The notes beneath the pieces were generated by a model, which ran no database searches, was not told the DNA's origin, and saw only the letters and a list, made by a program, of their open reading frames with translations. Of a stretch of 64,000 bases of DNA, positions 28,636 to 36,037 are shown in pieces. The stretch is from contig NZ_JAJVHF010000010.1 in NCBI RefSeq assembly GCF_022171985.1, positions 51,942 to 115,941 on the forward strand, given 5' to 3'. A program made the translations under genes and the position numbers. Positions within the stretch are counted from its first letter, which is position 1. Every line of letters starts with the position of its first letter. Source of the DNA: Huaxiibacter chinensis (lineage in GTDB: Bacteria > Pseudomonadota > Gammaproteobacteria > Enterobacterales > Enterobacteriaceae).

Positions 28636-28664
28636 CGCCTTCCCCTACCAATATAGGGGAGGCG
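28636..28664 (+). terminator. Hairpin ending the two-partner secretion operon
   Basis: CGCC-T-TCCCCTA (28636-28647) pairs with TAGGGGAGGCG (28654-28664) with one bulged T and a 6-nt loop, followed by TTTACC. It is a plausible terminator 29 bp after the lipoprotein gene. Confidence 0.7.
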
Positions 28665-28789
28665 TTTACCAGGACAATTCCGACCTTTAGGATTATTCCC
28701 CATTTTTTCCACAGATAAAAAAACCAACAATTCCATCCGATTATTCGCAGTGACTTTTAAGGCATAAATAAAACAAAGGACGACGGAAA

Positions 28790-29350
28790 ATGAAAAAAAT
28801 CTCTCTGGCGGTATTCGTGGCGGCAAGCCTCGCGAGCGGCGCGGCTCTGGCAGATAATCAGACAGTTTCTGTGGGTTATGCGCAGAGCAAAGTTGAGAAC
28901 TTCAAAAATATTCGCGGCGTGAACGTTCAATATCGCTATGAGTGGGATTCTCCGCTTAGCGTCATCGGTTCTTTTACCTATATGAGCGGCGATGAAGATC
29001 AGCACTATTATGTTGCGTCGGATTCGGTAAAAAACAGCATCGACGTGAAATATTATTCACTGATGGCCGGTCCGGCTTACCGTATCAATGACTATGTTTC
29101 TCTGTATGCGCTGGGCGGCGTGGCTCACACCAAAGCGGATGTGGACACAAAATGGGTTAATGCGGGCGATAACTATACCCAGAAAGACAGCCTTTCTGAG
29201 AAATCGACCTCCTTTGCCTACGGTGCCGGCGTGCAGTTCAACCCAACCGCCGATCTGGCATTTAACGTCGGTTACGAAGGCACGAATGCCGATCTGGATG
29301 GCAACCACTCCATTAACGGCTGGAACGTCAGCGTCGGTTACCGTTTCTGA
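28790..29350 (+). CDS. Ail/Lom (OmpX-type) outer membrane barrel
   Basis: This 186-residue protein has a signal peptide ending near ALA-DN and then alternating strands of an eight-stranded beta-barrel. It has family marks such as TVSVGYAQSKVE, YYSLMAGPAYRINDYVSLYA and the C-terminal WNVSVGYRF with terminal Phe for BAM recognition. Ail/Lom/PagC members act in adhesion and serum resistance; OmpX itself is shorter and less divergent in its loops. It is transcribed alone, with AGGACGACGG before the start. A 13-bp stem hairpin follows the stop and can act as its terminator. Confidence 0.9.
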   Translation: MKKISLAVFVAASLASGAALADNQTVSVGYAQSKVENFKNIRGVNVQYRYEWDSPLSVIGSFTYMSGDEDQHYYVASDSVKNSIDVKYYSLMAGPAYRINDYVSLYALGGVAHTKADVDTKWVNAGDNYTQKDSLSEKSTSFAYGAGVQFNPTADLAFNVGYEGTNADLDGNHSINGWNVSVGYRF

Positions 29351-29356
29351 TAACAA

Positions 29357-29388
29357 TTCCCCCTCTCCCGCTGAAGGGAGAGGGGGAA
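29357..29388. repeat. CT-rich hairpin repeat, single copy
   Basis: A perfect 13-bp stem (29357-29369 with 29376-29388) with loop GCTGAA carries the core CCCTCTCCC / GGGAGAGGG. The same core recurs at 31784, 34203 and repeatedly at 52270-52480, so this is one member of a dispersed REP-like family. It lies 6 bp after the Ail/Lom stop and probably terminates that gene as well. Confidence 0.75.
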
Positions 29389-29403
29389 ATTCTCGCGCAT
29401 CCC

Positions 29404-30285
29404 TTAGTGCTGAGCGGCAACGAGATGGGCGATAAACTGCGTCAGTTTAGGCAACGGGCGTAAATCTTGTCGCCACAGAAGATGTATTGGTCGCGGTCTC
29501 GGCGTGTGCTGCTCCAGGACGCGAATCAACCTGCCGTTCACCAGTTCTTCGACCACCAGCACTTCAGGCTGTAACAAGAGTCCCGCCCCGGCGATTGCCG
29601 CCATACGTAACCCATATCCATCGTTACAGCGCAGGATCGCATCGCGTTTCCAGCGAACCTCCCCTTCCATTCCCGGTAACCGCCACTCGTTGCGCGCGGT
29701 CCAGACCGTATGGGATAAACATAAATGGTCAATCAAATCGGCGGGCGTTTGCGGCGTCCCGTGGCGCGCCAGATATTCCGGCGAGGCGCAGATGACCATC
29801 CGGTAAGGACAGAGATACTTCGCCACCAGATCGTCCTGGTGGATATCGCCGATCCGAATCGCCAGATCGACCCCTTCGTCCACCAGATCGACGCGCCGGT
29901 TGGTGAGATCCAGCTCGACGCGCACGTCGGGAAAGCGCTGTAAAAATGTGGCGGTCAGCGGGGCAATGACACACCCGCCAAAGGACGTGGGCGCGCTGAC
30001 GCGCAAGGTGCCTGCGGGTGCAGCACGCAATCGCTCCACCGCGTTTTCTGCAATCGCCACCTGTTCCAGCACGCGCTTCGCCTCGTCGTAATAGACGCGG
30101 CCTGCGTCGGTCAGGCTTTGTCGACGCGTGTTTCGCTCCAGTAAACGCGTGCCCAGCTGAGCCTCCAGTGTGGCAATGTATTTGCCCACCATCACCGCGG
30201 ACATCTCCAGTCGCGAGGCAGCAACGGTAAAACTGCCCCCTTCCACGACGGCCATAAAGGTTTCCATGCTGCGAAGCTTATCCAT
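29404..30285 (-). CDS. LysR-family transcriptional regulator
   Basis: This 293-residue regulator has an N-terminal winged helix-turn-helix (METFMAVVEGGSFTVAASRL...SAVMVGKYIATLEAQLGTRL) and a C-terminal co-inducer domain opening APAGTLRVSAPTSFGGCVIA. This type (DLAIRIGDIHQDDLVAKYL) is the common subgroup adjacent to oxidoreductase genes. It is divergent from the short-chain dehydrogenase gene across a 97-bp gap, the usual arrangement for a LysR regulator and its target. The inducer is not identifiable. It is convergent with the Ail/Lom gene. Confidence 0.9.
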   Translation of the reverse strand: MDKLRSMETFMAVVEGGSFTVAASRLEMSAVMVGKYIATLEAQLGTRLLERNTRRQSLTDAGRVYYDEAKRVLEQVAIAENAVERLRAAPAGTLRVSAPTSFGGCVIAPLTATFLQRFPDVRVELDLTNRRVDLVDEGVDLAIRIGDIHQDDLVAKYLCPYRMVICASPEYLARHGTPQTPADLIDHLCLSHTVWTARNEWRLPGMEGEVRWKRDAILRCNDGYGLRMAAIAGAGLLLQPEVLVVEELVNGRLIRVLEQHTPRPRPIHLLWRQDLRPLPKLTQFIAHLVAAQH

Positions 30286-30300
30286 ATTACAAACCCCTGG

Positions 30301-30315
30301 TTAGTAATCTTCTAA
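30301..30315. promoter_or_regulatory. Candidate LysR binding site
   Basis: TTAGTAATCTTCTAA is an interrupted inverted repeat of the T-N11-A type in the middle of the LysR/dehydrogenase intergenic gap. It is a reasonable operator for the adjacent regulator, based on position and symmetry only. Confidence 0.4.
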
Positions 30316-30382
30316 CTTTAGCCCAGTTTATCTTACTTTCACTTCGATAAAGAATGGAGGCTCACAACATAAGGAGTTGGCT

Positions 30383-30985
30383 ATGAAAATCGTTATTATT
30401 GGTGCGAGCGGCACGGTAGGTCAGGCAGTGACGGCAGAATTGAGTCGTCGCCATGAGGTCATTCGCGTGGGGCGTACGCGGGGGGATGAGCAGGTCGATA
30501 TCACCTCGCAGGCCAGCGTCCAGGCGCTGTTTGAAAAAACAGGCCCTGTGGATGCCATCGTCTCTGCCAGCGGCAGCCTGCATTTCGGCCCGCTGGAGAC
30601 GATGAAAGACAGCGATTTTAACCAGGGCCTGCAGGATAAATTGCTGGGTCAGGTGCGTCTTGCGCTGACCGGGCAGCACTATCTGAATGAGGGCGGTTCG
30701 ATAACCTTAATCAGCGGCATTGTGGCCCATGAGCCTATTGCGCAGGGGGTAAACGCCACCACGGTAAACCTTGCGCTGGAAGGTTTTGTTCGCGCCGCGG
30801 CGTGTGAACTGCCGCGGGGCATTCGCATCAACCTGGTTAGCCCAACGGTGCTGACGGAATCCGCCGAAGCCTATGACGGTTTCTTCCCGGGCTTTATCAG
30901 CGTACCCGCAGCAACGGTGGCCCAGGCGTATCGCCGCAGCGTGGAAGGCGTGCAGAGTGGACGCGTCTATAAAGTGGGTTACTAA
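30383..30985 (+). CDS. Short-chain dehydrogenase/reductase
   Basis: This 200-residue Rossmann-fold enzyme has the nucleotide-binding motif GASGTVGQAV near residue 8 and ITLISGIVAH in the expected strand. It is shorter than typical SDRs (about 250), and the usual YxxxK catalytic pair is not obvious: the corresponding stretch reads GVNATTVNLALEGFVRAAA. Thus it may be an atypical or non-classical SDR, as in the short-SDR group found beside LysR genes. The start at 30383 follows AAGGAG; an in-frame TTG at 30377 is not needed. It is divergent from the LysR gene, its likely regulator, and its stop overlaps the convergent methyltransferase gene by 4 bp. Confidence 0.85.
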   Translation: MKIVIIGASGTVGQAVTAELSRRHEVIRVGRTRGDEQVDITSQASVQALFEKTGPVDAIVSASGSLHFGPLETMKDSDFNQGLQDKLLGQVRLALTGQHYLNEGGSITLISGIVAHEPIAQGVNATTVNLALEGFVRAAACELPRGIRINLVSPTVLTESAEAYDGFFPGFISVPAATVAQAYRRSVEGVQSGRVYKVGY

Positions 30986-31713
30986 GGCTTACGGGCCGAG
31001 ATCAGCACCAGCATCGGGCGCTCGGCCTCTTCCGCCAGCGCGGGCCAGGCAGCGATTTGCGCCCGCGTGGGTCCCCACTCGTTAACCTCGCCTACCGTCA
31101 GCCCGGCGTTAATAATGGCGTTGAGGGTTGTGCCGAGGGTGCGGTGATATTTGATGACGCCGTCCGCCAGCCAGCTGCTGACGCGCTTGCCTTCATCCTG
31201 ATAATGATTGACGCCCCAGAACCGCTCGCCGTTGTCATCGGTGAGCCAGCCCTGACGCGTGGCGCAGGTGTAAATCGGGTGTTCCATTGAAAACACCAGA
31301 CTGCCGCCGGGCTTCAGCGCCTTTTGCACCTTGCCGAAGAGCGTGTTTAGCTCAGGCAGATAGTGCAGTGCCAGTGAGCTGTAGACCAGATCGAGGCTAT
31401 TTTCTTCAAGCGCAATGGACTCCAGATCGCTGCGCTGATAGCAAATATGCGCGTCGTTGGTCAGCTCTGCCGCCCGGGCGAGCATCTTCTCAGAGAGATC
31501 AATACCGGTAACCTCTAACGCCCCCAGCTCGCGCGCCGCGCGGCAGAACCAGCCATAGCCACACCCCAGATCGATAACCGATTTACCGGATAAATCCGGC
31601 AGCATGCCCTTCAGCGCGGGCCACTCCGGCGCACCGTCCAGCCCCTGCACCGAGCGCGGAAGCTGGGCGTAGCCTTCGAAAAACGCCGGGTTATCGTAAA
31701 TGTTTTGCGCCAT
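30982..31713 (-). CDS. Class I SAM-dependent methyltransferase
   Basis: This 243-residue protein has motif I VIDLGCGYGWFCRAA (SAM-binding glycine loop), motif II acidic residue in VTGIDLSEKML, and LDLVYSSLALHYLPEL after it, typical of the UbiE/BioC-like class I fold. It most likely methylates a small molecule; the substrate is unknown. The start at 31713 (MAQNIYDN) is preceded by GAGGGA; the reading frame stays open further upstream only because it runs into the hairpin repeat at 31771-31809. It is convergent with the dehydrogenase gene and overlaps it by 4 bp. Confidence 0.88.
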   Translation of the reverse strand: MAQNIYDNPAFFEGYAQLPRSVQGLDGAPEWPALKGMLPDLSGKSVIDLGCGYGWFCRAARELGALEVTGIDLSEKMLARAAELTNDAHICYQRSDLESIALEENSLDLVYSSLALHYLPELNTLFGKVQKALKPGGSLVFSMEHPIYTCATRQGWLTDDNGERFWGVNHYQDEGKRVSSWLADGVIKYHRTLGTTLNAIINAGLTVGEVNEWGPTRAQIAAWPALAEEAERPMLVLISARKP

Positions 31714-31770
31714 GGCAGATCCCTCTTTGAGAATAAGGCGACCAGTATAAAGCATTCCCTGTGGCCTGAT

Positions 31771-31809
31771 GCACTCACCCCAGCCCTCTCCCACTGGGAG
31801 AGGGAGAAA
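31771..31809. repeat. CT-rich hairpin repeat with CTCACCCC cap, single copy
   Basis: CTCACCCCAGCCCTCTCCC leads into a 9-bp stem, CCCTCTCCC (31784-31792) with GGGAGAGGG (31796-31804). The CTCACCCC(A/G)GCCCTCTCCC cap is the same as at 34193-34212 and, inverted, at 52470-52490. It lies between the methyltransferase start and the end of the amidohydrolase gene and may help end the catabolic operon. Confidence 0.75.
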
Positions 31810-31815
31810 TGCACG

Positions 31816-33195
31816 TCACCCCACCGTACCCCAGACGAGATTACCCTTGTGGAAGGTGGCGGTGCGGGGTGAAATGCGCGCCACGGCCTCGGCGGAACAG
31901 GAAGCGTCCACCAGGACGAAGCTGGCTGCATCCTGCGCTTTAGGCCACACGCGTTCGCCTTTATCGTTCAGGGGCAGAACGTCGCCGGTCGCAATGCCCA
32001 GCGCGCGGGAGAGCGTCTGCTCGTTGGGGCGGATATAGAGCTGGGCATAGAGATTGGCCTTTTCCAGCATGTCGCCCAGCCCATACGGCGACCAGTGGTC
32101 AATCACGCTGTCGGTCCCCGTCATCACAAACACGCCTTTCTCACGAAGCTGCTTTAGCGGCATCTGCAGGGTGCCAATCGGCACGGTAGAGGCAATGGTC
32201 ACCTGCTGCGCCGCCATGCGGGTGGCGATTTCATCGACCTGCTGTTCGTTGAGCGTGGCCAGCGCAAAGGCGTGGCTGATGGTCAGCTTACCCTTCAGCG
32301 CGGGCGTTTTTTCCACGGTCTCGACCATGTAGTTGACCGCCGCTACGCCCGCCGGGCTGGTTTCATGCAGGTGGATGTCCACGCCTTTGTCATAATCAAG
32401 CGCAATCTGGAACATGGTGTCGAGTGATTTTTCCATCGCGCCGTCCACGTTCGTCGGATCCAGCCCGCCCACGTAGTGCGCGCCCGCCTGCATCGCCTCG
32501 CGCATCAGTTTTTCTGATTTCGATAACAGCAGGCCGTGCTGCGGGAAGGCCACAATTTCACAGTCAAACCCCGGCTTGCGACGCGCTAAGACTGCCTGAA
32601 GATTTTCCAGATTCTTCAGGCCGGAGGTCGGCTCAATATTGCAATGGCTGCGGGCGATAGTGGAGCCTTTCGACTGGATCAGATCGATAAGCTTTTCCGC
32701 ACGCGCCTGGGTATAGGGCTGTAACTCGGGCAGCAGTTTTTGCTCAAGGCGGATCATATCCTGAATGGTCGTGCCTGCCGGACGGTTCAGCGAACGCCAG
32801 GGGCCGCCATAAAAGGTCTTATCCAGGTGAATATGCATGTCGCGCATGGCAGGAAGCATGAGCTTGCCGCCCGCATCGTAATGGGGCAGTGCAGGGTCGG
32901 CGTGACGGTTGTTCTCATGCAGGGCGACGATGTTGCCACCGTTAATTTCCAGGGTTTTCAGCTCGGTGCGGGTGCTTATTGCCACCCCGCCCTCAAATTC
33001 GAAACCTGCTTCCAGCAGAACGTTGTCCAGGTAGTAGTGTTTTGCGTTGATGTTCATTGGCTTGCCGACCTCACCCGTTTGTGGCGCTGAGTCGGCAGCA
33101 TACGCGACGGAACCGGTCGCGCCAAATAGCGCGCAGGCGGTGACCATTTTGCCGCTCTGGCTGATAAATTCACGGCGGCTTTTATTCTCGTTCAT
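31816..33195 (-). CDS. Tat-signal amidohydrolase (cytosine deaminase-like)
   Basis: This 459-residue metal-dependent hydrolase has a twin-arginine signal, SRREFIS at residues 6-12, followed by a hydrophobic stretch and AYA-AD near 34, which predicts folded export to the periplasm. The catalytic domain shows RDMHIHLDK (HxH metal site), RSHCNIEPT, DIHLHETSP, ISHAFAL and a GTDSVIDHWSPYG metal-Asp loop, the pattern of the cytosine deaminase/AtzC branch. It would remove an amino group or open an amide ring. It is the last gene of the fdrA-type operon, 14 bp after carbamate kinase, so its product probably feeds that pathway. The true substrate is unknown. Confidence 0.85.
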   Translation of the reverse strand: MNENKSRREFISQSGKMVTACALFGATGSVAYAADSAPQTGEVGKPMNINAKHYYLDNVLLEAGFEFEGGVAISTRTELKTLEINGGNIVALHENNRHADPALPHYDAGGKLMLPAMRDMHIHLDKTFYGGPWRSLNRPAGTTIQDMIRLEQKLLPELQPYTQARAEKLIDLIQSKGSTIARSHCNIEPTSGLKNLENLQAVLARRKPGFDCEIVAFPQHGLLLSKSEKLMREAMQAGAHYVGGLDPTNVDGAMEKSLDTMFQIALDYDKGVDIHLHETSPAGVAAVNYMVETVEKTPALKGKLTISHAFALATLNEQQVDEIATRMAAQQVTIASTVPIGTLQMPLKQLREKGVFVMTGTDSVIDHWSPYGLGDMLEKANLYAQLYIRPNEQTLSRALGIATGDVLPLNDKGERVWPKAQDAASFVLVDASCSAEAVARISPRTATFHKGNLVWGTVG

Positions 33196-33209
33196 GCTCT
33201 TTTTCCTTT

Positions 33210-34160
33210 TTACGTAATGACAATATGGGTGCCGGTTTCACCGCGCAGCGCCGCAGGCAGGCAGTCCGGTGAGGTGATGATCACGCGCTTGCCGCCGTGG
33301 TGTAAGAACGCCAGCGAGGCGACGATTTTGGGCAGCATACTGCCCGCCGGGAAGTGGCCCTCCTCCATGTAGCGCGTCATCTGCGCCACGTTCACCGTTT
33401 CCAGCGCCTGCTGGTTCGGCTGACCAAAATTGATGCAGACTTTCTCCACTCCGGTGGTGATCACCAGCACGTCGGCATGGATCTCGCGGGCCAGCAGCGC
33501 GGTCGAGAGATCTTTATCAATCACCGCATCGACGCTCTGGTAATCCCCCTGTTCTGTACGTACGACCGGAATACCGCCCCCGCCCGCACCTATCACCACA
33601 AAGCCTTTCTGGGTGAGCGTTTTGATCGCGTCCGCTTCAACGATGCGCAGCGGCTGCGGTGAGGCCACGACCCGGCGATAGCCGCGTCCGGCATCCTCCA
33701 CAAAATGCCAGTCAGGATGGGCACGCTGAAGTTCATCCCGCTGCGTCTCGCTGAAAAACGCGCCGATAGGTTTGGTGGGATGGGTAAAGCCCGGATCGTC
33801 TTTATCCACTTCCACCTGAGTGACGACGGTGACCGCTTTTTGCACACCGCGCGCGGCAAGGCGATTATTTAGCGCCTGCTGGATCAGATAGCCGATGCCG
33901 CCCTGGGTATCCGCCACGCAGTTTGCCAGCGGCGTCAGGGGGAGCCCTTCGCGCTCGTGGGCAATTTCTGCCCGGCGCAGATCCAGCCCCACCTGCGGGC
34001 CGTTGCCGTGTGTCAGCACAATGTCGTAGTCGGATGCCAGCATCTCCAGTACGGACTCTGCGACCGCTTTGACCGCCTGAGACTGATGTTCAATGGACTG
34101 GCTGGCGTTATCTTTGATAATGCTGTTGCCGCCGATAGCGACGACCATGAGCTCTTTCAT
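33210..34160 (-). CDS. Carbamate kinase
   Basis: This 316-residue enzyme makes ATP and carbamate from carbamoyl phosphate and ADP. Family motifs are visible: VVAIGGNSIIKDNA at the N-terminus, VLTHGNGPQVGLDLRRAEIA, PTKPIGAFFSETQ and VIGAGGGGIPVVRT. It is close to ArcC and AllK in length. The start at 34160 (MKELMVVA) is preceded by AGGAAAAAAG. The open frame continues upstream only into the hairpin array, whose translation is repetitive and not conserved. In E. coli the allantoin cluster has allK next to fdrA-ylbE-ylbF; here it is separated from the permease by the 280-bp array and followed by the amidohydrolase. Confidence 0.93.
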   Translation of the reverse strand: MKELMVVAIGGNSIIKDNASQSIEHQSQAVKAVAESVLEMLASDYDIVLTHGNGPQVGLDLRRAEIAHEREGLPLTPLANCVADTQGGIGYLIQQALNNRLAARGVQKAVTVVTQVEVDKDDPGFTHPTKPIGAFFSETQRDELQRAHPDWHFVEDAGRGYRRVVASPQPLRIVEADAIKTLTQKGFVVIGAGGGGIPVVRTEQGDYQSVDAVIDKDLSTALLAREIHADVLVITTGVEKVCINFGQPNQQALETVNVAQMTRYMEEGHFPAGSMLPKIVASLAFLHHGGKRVIITSPDCLPAALRGETGTHIVIT

Positions 34161-34190
34161 CTTTTTTCCTTTAAAAAAGTGCGTTCTGGT

Positions 34191-34470
34191 GCCCTCACCC
34201 CGGCCCTCTCCCACAGGGAGAGGGGGAATAACGTTCCTTCTCTCACACGGGGAGGAGTCACGTTCCCTCTCAAGCATGGGGAGGAATAACGCTCTCTCTC
34301 CCCGTGGGAGGAATTCACGTTCCCTCTCTCACACGGGGAGGAGTCACGTTCCCTCTCAAGCATGGGGAGGAATAACGCTCTCTCTTCCCGTGGGAGGAAT
34401 TCACGTTCCCTCTCTCACATGGGGAGGAGTTACGTTCCCTCTCCCTGTGGGAGAGGGTTAGGGTGAGGGC
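34191..34470. repeat. Array of about nine 28-29-bp hairpin units with inverted caps
   Basis: GCCCTCACCC (34191-34200) at the left end is the reverse complement of GGGTGAGGGC (34461-34470) at the right end. Between them lie about nine units of 28-29 bp, each with a small CT/AG hairpin and an ACG(T/C)TC start. Three unit types form an 86-bp period repeated at 34260 and 34346, with a third partial copy from 34432. It fills the gap between the permease and carbamate kinase genes inside one operon and can fold extensively as RNA. Confidence 0.9.
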
Positions 34471-34481
34471 AACAGGCATTA

Positions 34482-36026
34482 TCAGGACTCAGAAACCGGT
34501 GCCGCCGCGCTTGCCGCTTCCCGGCTATCCAGCACATGCTTCACTACAAACATGCCGCCCATCATCAGATAGGCCGTGACAAACATCAGCGAACTGCCTT
34601 CGGCAAAGCCAACCACGGGGGCGTGGATCACGCCGAACAGCGCCAGCAGCGCCCCCACGGCGGCGGCCACGGCTCCGCGCAGCGGTTTGTTGATGATGGC
34701 GAAGATAGCGATGCAGCCCCACAGCATGCTGGCGAGCGGTGCGCCGTTACCCAGATGCACCAGCCCTTCGTAGTAAATGCCTTTGCTGTGCAGCACGTCG
34801 GTGCCAATTTTCGCCGCGCTGGTTCCCGCCGCGCCCATCACGCTGTTCATCATGGTCAGCGCCCAGTTGGCAATCCACGGGAACAGGCAGATGAAGATGA
34901 CGGGGACCTCCACTTTGGGCGTTTCCCTGACAACCTGGTTGGCGGTCACCACCCCGATAAACACCAGAATCGGCACGATAGCGGTCATCGGTATGATGGC
35001 GAGCATAAACGCCCCCAGCCCGAACAGCGGCACGATAAACATGGTCACCCCGGAGGCCAGCGTATAGCCAATGCTGGCCCCCATCGCTTTCCAGCCCGCG
35101 TGGCCGACGTAAACCGTCACCGGGAACGGGTTACCCATCAGACACCCGAGCATGGAGGCCAGCCCGTTTGCCAGCATCACCTTGCGGGTGGGGTACTCAT
35201 CCCCCGCCGCGTGGGCGCTTTCGATATTTTCCAGGTCAAAAATGTAGTTCGCCAGACCCAGCGGGACGGCAGAAGCCAGGTACGGTAATGCGTGCGGCAG
35301 CCCCTGCATAAAGCTGTCGATGTGTACGGATGGCGGGTTAAAGCCAAACGACGACATCGAGGTTTTAATGGCCTCCGGGCTTTGCAGGCCGGAGATCCAC
35401 GCCAGTGCAGTACCAGCAATCAGCAGCAACAGGCCGGTCGGGATTTTGGCGAAGATCGGCTTTTTGCCAAACCAGTTGATAAAGATCAGCAGCAGCACGA
35501 TGAACGACACGGTAGGCGCCTCAAACGCCTGCAGCATCGGGTTCATCGCCAGCAGCAGTAGGCCCAGCCCGGACAGGCACGACAGCAGCACGGTACGGGG
35601 GATCATCTTGCGGATGGTCTCCCCCAGGAATGAACCGCCCGCCAGAATCATTGCCTCCACAAAGCACCACACCAGGCCAATCTGGATGGCAAAATCCGCA
35701 TCACCGGTTTGCTGGTAGACCGGCATCAGCACCAGAAAGGTCACGGTGAAAATCGACGGCGCGCTCGGGCCAGACGGCAGCGCGGTAACATCCGTCCGCC
35801 CGGTCTGGCGCGCCATTTGCAGGCCAAACCACGTATAGCAGACGCTTGCTACCAGCACCGCCAGCCCGAAGGCCGGGGCAATGCGTCCATAAACAATCTC
35901 CTTCGGGATGCCGACGACAAAAATGAGCAGCCCCATCATGGTCAGCAAATTGGTCAGGTTGTTGGTCATCAACCCGAAATAAGCCGCCCAGTCACCTCTT
36001 TTCCACTCCAGTTTCATGCTTTTCAT
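34482..36026 (-). CDS. NCS2-like (xanthine/uracil-type) permease
   Basis: This 514-residue membrane protein has about 12-14 hydrophobic helices. It has features of the nucleobase-ascorbate/NCS2 superfamily: an N-terminal LEWKRGDWAAYFGLMTNN segment, TDVTALPSGPSAPSIF and LANYIFDLENIESAHAAGDE in the middle, where NCS2 proteins carry substrate-contact acidic residues. It is the likely uptake system for the compound broken down by the operon; a purine, pyrimidine or ureide is most probable by family. It starts 11 bp after the DUF1116 gene. Two ATGs (36026, 36017) are possible; the first is kept because GGTAAG precedes it. Confidence 0.85.
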   Translation of the reverse strand: MKSMKLEWKRGDWAAYFGLMTNNLTNLLTMMGLLIFVVGIPKEIVYGRIAPAFGLAVLVASVCYTWFGLQMARQTGRTDVTALPSGPSAPSIFTVTFLVLMPVYQQTGDADFAIQIGLVWCFVEAMILAGGSFLGETIRKMIPRTVLLSCLSGLGLLLLAMNPMLQAFEAPTVSFIVLLLIFINWFGKKPIFAKIPTGLLLLIAGTALAWISGLQSPEAIKTSMSSFGFNPPSVHIDSFMQGLPHALPYLASAVPLGLANYIFDLENIESAHAAGDEYPTRKVMLANGLASMLGCLMGNPFPVTVYVGHAGWKAMGASIGYTLASGVTMFIVPLFGLGAFMLAIIPMTAIVPILVFIGVVTANQVVRETPKVEVPVIFICLFPWIANWALTMMNSVMGAAGTSAAKIGTDVLHSKGIYYEGLVHLGNGAPLASMLWGCIAIFAIINKPLRGAVAAAVGALLALFGVIHAPVVGFAEGSSLMFVTAYLMMGGMFVVKHVLDSREAASAAAPVSES

Positions 36027-36037
36027 GGATGCTTACC

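Noticed and set aside
34161..34277. N-terminal extension of carbamate kinase
   Set aside because: The extra codons are translated hairpin array and spacer, not conserved sequence; the ATG at 34160 has a proper ribosome site and begins the family's usual N-terminus.
34191..34470. CRISPR array
   Set aside because: Units of 28-29 bp look CRISPR-like in size, but the units are contiguous without unique spacers, each is itself a hairpin variant, and no cas genes are near.
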